This document shows, in pieces, positions 57,829 through 64,000 of a stretch of 64,000 nt of DNA (positions are counted from its first letter, which is position 1; each line of letters begins with the position of its first letter). Position numbers and translations under genes: made by a program. Under the pieces are notes generated by a model that did not search any database, had not been told where the DNA came from, and worked only from the letters and a program-made list of their open reading frames with translations. The stretch comes from Microcella alkalica (lineage in GTDB: Bacteria; Actinomycetota; Actinomycetes; Actinomycetales; Microbacteriaceae): the NCBI RefSeq assembly GCF_014137945.1, contig NZ_JACGWX010000002.1, positions 124,001-188,000 on the forward strand, written 5' to 3'.

Positions 57829-59268
57829 GTGCGATTCTTCGACGAACGGCCCGCCCACGATCTGACGTACTCCGACGTGTTCCTCGTCCCGGGTCGATCG
57901 GATGTCGGAAGCCGCCTGAGCGCGGACCTCGCCGTCGACGACCCCACCGCGCTCGGCATCCCCATCGTGGCCGCCAACATGACCTCGGTCACCGGCCCGC
58001 GACTCGCGGCGGCGCTCGCCCGCCGCGGCGGTCTCGGCGTCCTGCCGCAGGACACCCCGCTCGGTGAGCTCGACGCCGCGATCCGCGCCGTGAAGAGCGC
58101 TCCCGTCATGCTCGACCCGCTCATCACCGTGGGCGCGGAGACCACGATCGCCGAGGCGCTGCGCCTCGCGCCCGACACCCAGGGGGCCCTGCTGACCGTC
58201 GTCGACGCCGACGGCGCGCCCGCGCGGTGCATCCCCGTCAGCCGCCTGCGCGGGGCGATGCCCGACTCGCGCATCGGCGACCTCGTCGGCGACCCCGTCC
58301 CCGCCCTCGACGACGAGGACGTCACCGACCCGCGTCAGGCCTTCGACCTCATCGATGCGGCCGGCGTCGAGGCCGTCGCGGTCATGCACCACGGGCGGAT
58401 CATCGGATCGCTGAGCGCGCGCAGCGCCGTCCGCGCCACGCTCTACTCCCCGGCGACGGATGCCCGCGGCCGCCTCCGCGTCGCCGTCGCGGTGGGCGCG
58501 AACGGCGACCCGGCGGCACGAGCAGAGGCGCTCGTGCAGGCGGGCGTCGACGTCATCGTGCTCGACACCGCGCACGGCCACCAGGAGTCGATGCTCGCGG
58601 CCGTGCGAGCCGTGGCTGGCAAGAAGCTGGGGGTCCCGCTCGTCGCGGGGAACGTCGTCACGCCGGAGGCCGTGCACGACCTCATCGAGGCGGGAGCGGA
58701 CATCCTCAAGGTCGGTGTCGGCCCGGGCGCGATGTGCACGACGCGCATGATGACCGCGGTCGGCCGTCCGCAGTTCTCGGCCGTGCTCGACACGGCTCAG
58801 GCGGCGAGGGAGAAGGGCGCGCACGTCTGGGCGGACGGCGGCGTGCGCTATCCGCGCGACGTCGCGCTCGCGCTGGCCGCGGGAGCCTCCGCCGTGATGA
58901 TCGGCTCGTGGTTCGCGGGAACGCTCGAGGCCCCCGGCGAGATCGAGGTCGACGAGGAGGGGCGCTGGTTCAAGAGCTCATGGGGCATGGCGTCGACGCG
59001 CGCGGTCGAGCAGCGCTTCCGCCGGCTCGACGCGTTCGACCGAGCGAGGAAGACGCTCTTCGCCGAGGGCATCTCGAGCTCGCGCATCCTGCTCGATCCG
59101 CAGCGGCCCTCGATCGACGACCTGCTGGACATGATCACCTCGGGCCTGCGGTCGTCGATGACGTACGCGGGCGCGGCGACGCTCCCGGAGTTCCACGAGC
59201 GGGCCGTCGTCGGCGTGCAGTCGGCTGCGGGATACGAGGAGGGGAAGGCGCTGCCCGTCTCGTGGTGA
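57829..59268 (+). CDS. guaB1: GuaB1-family IMP dehydrogenase-related protein
   Basis: A 479-residue protein. Barrel start [37 protein letters not shown], a CBS pair (residues about 95-215), [11 protein letters not shown], and [20 protein letters not shown] with the catalytic Cys loop. The MCTTR loop and C-terminal part match GuaB1, shown in mycobacteria to be a CBS-domain GMP reductase rather than an IMP dehydrogenase. TAGGCT is 7 nt before the GTG. Confidence 0.9.
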   Translation: MRFFDERPAHDLTYSDVFLVPGRSDVGSRLSADLAVDDPTALGIPIVAANMTSVTGPRLAAALARRGGLGVLPQDTPLGELDAAIRAVKSAPVMLDPLITVGAETTIAEALRLAPDTQGALLTVVDADGAPARCIPVSRLRGAMPDSRIGDLVGDPVPALDDEDVTDPRQAFDLIDAAGVEAVAVMHHGRIIGSLSARSAVRATLYSPATDARGRLRVAVAVGANGDPAARAEALVQAGVDVIVLDTAHGHQESMLAAVRAVAGKKLGVPLVAGNVVTPEAVHDLIEAGADILKVGVGPGAMCTTRMMTAVGRPQFSAVLDTAQAAREKGAHVWADGGVRYPRDVALALAAGASAVMIGSWFAGTLEAPGEIEVDEEGRWFKSSWGMASTRAVEQRFRRLDAFDRARKTLFAEGISSSRILLDPQRPSIDDLLDMITSGLRSSMTYAGAATLPEFHERAVVGVQSAAGYEEGKALPVSW

Positions 59269-59404
59269 GCGCGCGCTCGCCGCGGTGGATCGCGCGCTCA
59301 GCCGGCCCGGGCGCGCCTGGTTATACTTCGTCGCATCATGGATGACCCGCCGTCTTCGCCGTCCGACCCCAGTCATAGTCCCTCGCCGGTGAACGGGGGC
59401 TCCC

Positions 59405-60727
59405 GTGGGCACTGAGTGGATCCTCCTCGGCGTCGGCGTGCTCCTCACCATCGGCACCGGCTTCTTCGTCGCGAGCGAGTTTGCGCTCGTCAATCTCGAC
59501 AGATCCGACCTCGAGGCGCGCCAGGCGCGCGGCGAGAAGCGGCTCGGGCCCACCATCGCGGCCCTCAAGATCACCTCGACGCACCTCTCGAGCGCGCAGC
59601 TGGGCATCACGCTCACCACGCTCCTCACGGGCTACACGATGGAGCCCGCGATCTCGATGATGCTCGCCGGCCCGCTCATGGCGATCGGCCTGCCCGAGGC
59701 CGCCGTGGGCATCGTCGGCACGATCATCGCCGTCGTGATCGCGACGCTGCTGTCGATGATCGTCGGCGAGCTCGTCCCGAAGAACTTCGCACTCTCCCTC
59801 CCGCGCCAGACGGCCAAGTTCGTCATCCCCTTCCAGGCGCTCTTCACGACGGTCTTCCGGCCCGCGATCACGCTGCTCAACAACACCGCGAACGCCATCC
59901 TCCGCTCGGTGGGCATCGAGCCCAAGGAGGAGCTCAGCGGCGCACGGACCGCAGAGGAGCTCGCCTCCCTCGTCCGGCGCTCCGCCCAGCACGGCTCCCT
60001 CGGGGCGAACACCGCGACGCTGCTGTCGCGCACGCTCGCGTTCTCGCAGCACTCCGCGTCCGACGTGATGACGCCGCGCCCGCGCGTGGCGAGCGTCGAC
60101 CGCTCCGACTCCGCGCTCGCCGTCATTGAGCTCGCCCGCCGAACGGGCTTCTCGCGCTTCCCCGTCACCGACGACTCGATCGACGACATCGTGGGCATCG
60201 TGCACGTGAAGCAGGCCGTCGCGGTGCCGCACGACCGACGCTCCGACGTCCCCGTCTCGGCGCTGCAGAGCGACGCGCTGCGGGTTCCGGAGACGATGAT
60301 GCTCGACACCCTCCTCGCCGAGCTGCGCGGCCGGGGCTACCAGATGGCGATCGTGGTCGACGAGTACGGAGGCACCGCGGGCGTCGCCACGCTCGAGGAT
60401 CTCGTCGAGGAGCTCGTCGGAGAGGTCTCCGACGAGCACGACCGCGTCCTCGTCGGCGTCGTCCGCTCGCGCGACTGGCTCACCTTCCCCGGCATGCTCC
60501 GGCCCGACGAGCTCCGCGACCGCGCCGGGGTCTCCGTGCCCCACGACGGCCCGTGGGAGACCGTGGGCGGCTGGATGATGTCCGAGCTCGGTCGCCTCCC
60601 CGCCGTCGGCGACGTCGTCGAGATCGACGCGGGCGGCTTCCGCGTCGAGCGGCTCGACGGCCGGCGCATCGACCGGGTCCGCTACACGCCGCGACCGCTC
60701 ACCGAGGACGAGGAGGCCGGCCGATGA
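59405..60727 (+). CDS. CNNM/CorC-HlyC family transporter 1
   Basis: A 440-residue protein. N-terminal CNNM membrane domain ([60 protein letters not shown]), a CBS pair with [35 protein letters not shown] and [23 protein letters not shown], and a C-terminal CorC_HlyC domain. Linked to magnesium efflux in several bacteria. Confidence 0.87.
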   Translation: MGTEWILLGVGVLLTIGTGFFVASEFALVNLDRSDLEARQARGEKRLGPTIAALKITSTHLSSAQLGITLTTLLTGYTMEPAISMMLAGPLMAIGLPEAAVGIVGTIIAVVIATLLSMIVGELVPKNFALSLPRQTAKFVIPFQALFTTVFRPAITLLNNTANAILRSVGIEPKEELSGARTAEELASLVRRSAQHGSLGANTATLLSRTLAFSQHSASDVMTPRPRVASVDRSDSALAVIELARRTGFSRFPVTDDSIDDIVGIVHVKQAVAVPHDRRSDVPVSALQSDALRVPETMMLDTLLAELRGRGYQMAIVVDEYGGTAGVATLEDLVEELVGEVSDEHDRVLVGVVRSRDWLTFPGMLRPDELRDRAGVSVPHDGPWETVGGWMMSELGRLPAVGDVVEIDAGGFRVERLDGRRIDRVRYTPRPLTEDEEAGR

Positions 60728-61773
60728 TCAGCGAATCCGACTGGTGGGGCCTCGCCTGGCTCGTCGTGCTGCTCGCGGGCAACGCGTTCTTCGTCGGCGC
60801 CGAGTTCGCGGTCATCTCCGCGAAGCGCTCGCAGATCGAGCCGCGCGCCGAAGCCGGATCCCGAGCGGCGAAGACCGCGCTGTGGGCCATGGAGCACGCG
60901 ACGCTCATGCTCGCGACGAGCCAGCTGGGCATCACGGTGTGCTCGCTGCTCATCCTCAACGTCTCCGAGCCGGCCATCCACCACATCCTCGAGATCCCGC
61001 TCGAGCTCACCGGCCTTCCGTACGAGGTCGTGAGCGGCATCGCGTTCACGATCGCGCTCCTGCTCGTGTCGTTCCTGCACGTCGTGCTCGGCGAGATGGT
61101 GCCCAAGAACATCTCGTTCTCGCTGCCGACGCGATCGGTGCTGCTGCTCGCGCCGCCGCTCGTCGCCGTCGCGCGCATCTTCGGCTTCGTCATCGTCGCC
61201 CTCAACGCCGTCGCGAACGGCGTGCTGCGCCTCTTCCGCGTCGAGCCCAAGGACGAGGCGACGAGCGCGTTCACGCTCGAGGAGGTCGCGACGATCGTCG
61301 AGCAGTCCCAGCGCGAGGGTCTGCTGCACGACCGCTCAGGAGCGCTCACTGCGGCGTTCGAGTTCACGGCCAAGAAGGTGCACGACGTCGCCGTGCCGAT
61401 GGACGAGCTCGTCCAGCTGCCGGAGGACGCCTCGCCCTCGGACGTCGAGCGGGCCGTCGCGCAGCGCGGCTTCAGCCGCTACGTGCTCGTCGACGAGGAG
61501 CGCGAACCGACGGGCTACGTGCACCTGAAGGACGTCATCGACCTCGACGAGGACGAGTTCGACGACCCCGTGCCCCCGAAGCGCATCCGTCGCCTCGTGT
61601 CGATCCTCGCGAGCGCCGACCTGGAGGACGGCCTCGCGGTGATGCGCCGCTCGGGGGCGCACCTCGCGCGCTCCGTCGACGCCGAGGGTCGCACGACGGG
61701 CGTCCTCTTCCTCGAGGACATCATCGAGGAGCTCGTCGGCGAGGTGCAGGACGCCACGCGGCGCCGCCTCTAG
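60724..61773 (+). CDS. CNNM/CorC-HlyC family transporter 2
   Basis: A 349-residue paralogue overlapping the first by ATGA. CNNM domain (FFVGAEFAVISAKRSQIEPRA, QLGITVCSLLILNVSEPA, LGEMVPKNISFSLPTRS) and a CBS pair ending VLFLEDIIEELVGEVQDA, but no CorC_HlyC domain. The two may form a heterodimer. Confidence 0.87.
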   Translation: MISESDWWGLAWLVVLLAGNAFFVGAEFAVISAKRSQIEPRAEAGSRAAKTALWAMEHATLMLATSQLGITVCSLLILNVSEPAIHHILEIPLELTGLPYEVVSGIAFTIALLLVSFLHVVLGEMVPKNISFSLPTRSVLLLAPPLVAVARIFGFVIVALNAVANGVLRLFRVEPKDEATSAFTLEEVATIVEQSQREGLLHDRSGALTAAFEFTAKKVHDVAVPMDELVQLPEDASPSDVERAVAQRGFSRYVLVDEEREPTGYVHLKDVIDLDEDEFDDPVPPKRIRRLVSILASADLEDGLAVMRRSGAHLARSVDAEGRTTGVLFLEDIIEELVGEVQDATRRRL

Positions 61774-61821
61774 GCCGGCGGAAAGCCCCGCCCCTGTCTC
61801 GTCCGTGCGGGGGATGCGCCC

Positions 61822-62916
61822 CTAGAAGAACGCGCGACGGTACTGCGGCGGCACGAGCTCCTGCAGCGCGGCCTCATCGCCGAGGTCGCGCGCGAAGCTC
61901 AGCGCCGCATGCGGGTCGCGCATCCACTTGCGCCCCATGAGGATGGCGTCGGCCTGCCCGGTCTCGATGATCTGCTCGGCCTGCGCGGCCTCCGTGATGA
62001 GCCCGACGGCCGCGACCGGCACGTCGCCTTCCGAGCGCACGTGCGCCGCGAGCGGCACCTGGTAGCCGGGACCGACGGGGATCTTCGCGCGCACGAGACC
62101 GCCGCTCGAGATGTCGAACAGGTCGGCACCCGCCTCGAGCGACCAGGCGGCGACCAGCGCGGTCTGCTGCTCGTCCCAGCCGCCCTCCGTCCAGTCGGTC
62201 GCCGAGAAGCGCACGAGCACGGGCACATCGACGGCCGCGCGCACCGCGCGCACCGTGTCGAGCACGATGCGGGCCCGGTTCTCGAGCGAGCCGCCCCACG
62301 CGTCGTCGCGCGTGTTCGACAGCGGCGAGAGGAACTGGTGGAGGAGGTAGCCGTGCGCGGCGTGCACCTCGACGAGATCGAAGCCCGCCGCGACGGAACG
62401 GCGGGCGGCGTCGGCGAAGGCGGCCACGACATCCGCGATGCCCTGCTCATCGAGGGCCGCCGGGGTGTCGTATCCGTCGAAGGCGATCGCCGACGGGGCG
62501 ACCGTCTGCCAGCCGCCCTCGCTCGCGGGCATCGTGCCGCGGCCCGAGAAGCCCTCGCGCGTCTCGCCCCACTCGGGGTAGATGCTCGCCTTGCGGCCCG
62601 CGTGCGCGAGCTGGATGCCCGCGGCCGAGCCCTGCGAGTGGATGAAGTCGACCACGCGCGCCCAGGCGTCGGCCTGATCGTCGTTCCAGATGCCGGTGTC
62701 GTGCGGGCTGATGCGACCCTCGGGCGTCACGGCCGTGGCCTCTGCGATCACGAGGCCCGCGCCGCCGCGGGCGAACGAGCCCAGGTGCACGAGGTGCCAG
62801 TCGGTGGGCACGCCGTCGCGCTCGACGACGGAGTACTCGCACAGCGGGGCGACCCACAGCCGGTTGCGCAGCGTGAGGGAGCGGACGGTCAGCGGGGAGA
62901 ACAGGGCAGAGGTCAC
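61822..62916 (-). CDS. NADH:flavin oxidoreductase (Old Yellow Enzyme, YqjM/NamA type)
   Basis: A 364-residue FMN TIM barrel. LRNRLWVAPLCEYS is the YqjM-type N-terminus with the FMN-proximal Cys; IQLAHAGRKAS carries the substrate His pair region, FDLVEVHAAHGYLLHQFLSPLSNTRDDAWGGSLENRAR is diagnostic. Reduces activated alkenes with NADPH. Ends with Arg-rich RRAFF, also typical (arginine finger). Confidence 0.9.
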   Translation of the reverse strand: MTSALFSPLTVRSLTLRNRLWVAPLCEYSVVERDGVPTDWHLVHLGSFARGGAGLVIAEATAVTPEGRISPHDTGIWNDDQADAWARVVDFIHSQGSAAGIQLAHAGRKASIYPEWGETREGFSGRGTMPASEGGWQTVAPSAIAFDGYDTPAALDEQGIADVVAAFADAARRSVAAGFDLVEVHAAHGYLLHQFLSPLSNTRDDAWGGSLENRARIVLDTVRAVRAAVDVPVLVRFSATDWTEGGWDEQQTALVAAWSLEAGADLFDISSGGLVRAKIPVGPGYQVPLAAHVRSEGDVPVAAVGLITEAAQAEQIIETGQADAILMGRKWMRDPHAALSFARDLGDEAALQELVPPQYRRAFF

Positions 62917-62976
62917 GAGTCAGTGCAAGCCGAGGGCGGTCTGCGGTATTCCTAGCGCGGTCGATAGGGTGGCCGC

Positions 62977-63822
62977 GTGACCGGCCCGACGCAGTTCCTC
63001 CCCGACGACGCCGCCGAGCTCATCGCCGTGCCGGGCGAGAACGACGACAAGTACCGACGCGGAGTCCTCGGCGTGGTCACGGGCTCGGCCCAGTACCCGG
63101 GCGCCGCAGTGCTCGGCGTCGAGGCGGCCCTCCGCACCGGGGTCGGCATGGTGCGCTACCTCGGGCCCGCTCGCGCCTCCGACTTCGTCCTGCAGCGGCG
63201 CCCCGAGGCGGTCACCGAGTCGGGGCGCGTCCAGGCGTGGCTTCTGGGCAGCGGGATGCCCGTGCCCGGCCAGGGCGCGGACCGCGACGCCGCGACGCGC
63301 GATCGCTTCCACCACGCGCTCGAGTCGGGGCGCCCCCTCGTGCTCGACGCCGGCGCCCTCGACCTCGCCGCATCGTCGACGGCGCCCACCGTCATCACTC
63401 CGCATGCGGGCGAGCTCGCCCGGCTCATGGGCGTCGAGGCGGACGCGGTTCGCGCCGACCCGCTCGGCTCCGCCCGGCGCGCGGCCGAGCGCTTCGGGGT
63501 CAGCGTGCTGCTGAAGGGGCACACGACGCACGTCGTGGGCGCCACCGGCGAGGAGCTCGTGGCGCGGACGGCGCCCGCGTGGCTCGCGACCGCGGGGGCG
63601 GGGGATGCCCTCGCGGGCATCCTCGGAGCGCTCGTCGCGACGCACGGCGACGCCGTCGTCGACGAGCCGGCGCTGCTCGGGCGGCTCGCGGCGGCCGCCG
63701 CGGTCATCCACGGACTCGCGGCGCAGCGCGCCTCGGCCGGCGGCCCGTTCACGGTGCTCGACCTGTGCCGCGAGCTCGGTCCGACGATCGCGCAGCTCGT
63801 GAGCACCCGCCCGCCCGTGTAG
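62977..63822 (+). CDS. nnrD: ADP-dependent NAD(P)HX dehydratase
   Basis: A 281-residue carbohydrate-kinase-fold protein. KYRRGVLGVVTGSAQYPGAAVLGVEAALRTGVGMV is the conserved start; ITPHAGELARLMG, LLKGHTTHVV and TAGAGDALAGILGAL bind nucleotide. Repairs hydrated NADH and NADPH. It stands alone: the epimerase domain (NnrE) usually fused in E. coli is not here. TAGGGT ends 6 nt before the GTG. Confidence 0.9.
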   Translation: MTGPTQFLPDDAAELIAVPGENDDKYRRGVLGVVTGSAQYPGAAVLGVEAALRTGVGMVRYLGPARASDFVLQRRPEAVTESGRVQAWLLGSGMPVPGQGADRDAATRDRFHHALESGRPLVLDAGALDLAASSTAPTVITPHAGELARLMGVEADAVRADPLGSARRAAERFGVSVLLKGHTTHVVGATGEELVARTAPAWLATAGAGDALAGILGALVATHGDAVVDEPALLGRLAAAAAVIHGLAAQRASAGGPFTVLDLCRELGPTIAQLVSTRPPV

Positions 63823-63842
63823 CCCGCCGCCGCGCGCCCCGC

Positions 63843-64000
63843 GCCACTTCGATGACAACGCAGCACTTTGCCCCGCACCTGCGCGCGGATCTCGTCCTCG
63901 CGCTCCTTCTCGGCGGCGACGACCTCCTCCGCGGTGCGACCGCCGCGCAGCGCCGGATCGAGGTACTTCGCCCTGCCGTCGAACTCGAGCACGAAGTCCT
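63843..64000 (-). pseudogene. Partial gene at window edge, C-terminus apparently lost
   Basis: Minus-strand frame open from the window edge: DFVLEFDGRAKYLDPALRGG, RTAEEVVAAEKEREDEIRAQ, VRGKVLRC. This resembles the C-terminal nuclease-like (DUF559/AbiEi-associated) segment of actinobacterial proteins that normally continues to an R.vW ending. Here the frame departs after VRGKV into non-homologous sequence and runs on antisense to nnrD, so a frameshift or 3' truncation is likely. The 5' part is outside the window. Confidence 0.45.

Noticed and set aside
57693-59268. guaB1 as the housekeeping IMP dehydrogenase guaB2
   Set aside because: The loop sequence and CBS arrangement fit the GuaB1 group; the housekeeping gene is expected elsewhere.

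Overview
The window is high-GC DNA from an actinobacterium, most likely a Microbacteriaceae member (Micrococcales). The evidence is the gene order aroA-rsgA-hisN next to sigR-rsrA, a fused Kgd/OdhA-type 2-oxoglutarate dehydrogenase, prfB-ftsE-ftsX-smpB-ssrA synteny, a PucR-type regulator beside gabT-gabD, a compact actinobacterial Tad pilus locus, and many genes whose start codon lies 6-9 nt after a TANNNT -10 box (leaderless transcription). The family assignment is inference; no species is claimed.

Layout. 1-604: the end of an L-lactate permease gene and a small ORF. 625-12632: a 12.0 kb integrated element inserted in the 3' end of a tRNA-Leu(UAG) gene and bounded by a 31-bp direct repeat. 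It has an intact tyrosine integrase, a divergent phage-type switch (leaderless XRE repressor against excisionase), a translationally coupled early operon with an AAA/RepA-like ATPase and a WhiB-like protein, then a tape-measure protein, a terminase small-subunit-like protein and a three-gene cargo cassette between 27-bp direct repeats. No large terminase, portal, capsid or lysis gene was seen, so it looks like a phage satellite (or a strongly reduced prophage) rather than a full prophage.

12686-24300: chromosomal genes: small ORFs, pucR/gabT/gabD (GABA catabolism), a class I glutamine amidotransferase, and a Tad pilus operon (tadA-tadB-tadC, a small Flp-like pilin, two TadE-like proteins, TadG-like). 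24350-33134: an SDR with a long acidic tail, two MFS exporters, prfB, ftsE, ftsX, smpB, a SIMPL protein, and the tmRNA gene ssrA (tag ANAKRTDFALAA) enclosed by an 18-bp perfect inverted repeat. 33192-37496: a thiamine cluster (thiO-thiS-thiG-thiF/moeZ under a TPP riboswitch, with thiE divergent and probably leaderless). A diverged copy of the SIMPL/ssrA upstream DNA lies just beyond it at 37653-37800, so ssrA plus the thi cluster sits between two related segments.

37854-47862: yccF, an S9 peptidase, then a six-gene minus-strand operon: cstA, ybdD, a LytS-type histidine kinase, a LytTR response regulator, a DUF485 protein and a sodium:solute symporter. It looks like a self-regulated pyruvate/C3-acid uptake module with candidate LytTR sites upstream of cstA. 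Divergent from it is a membrane protein/XRE regulator pair with a clear promoter and palindromic operator. 47903-64000: an MDR oxidoreductase, a septum-formation-type lipoprotein, hisN, rsgA, aroA, sigR-rsrA, kgd, guaB1, two CNNM/CorC transporters, an Old-Yellow-type oxidoreductase, NAD(P)HX dehydratase, and the edge of a minus-strand gene that appears to lack its normal C-terminus.
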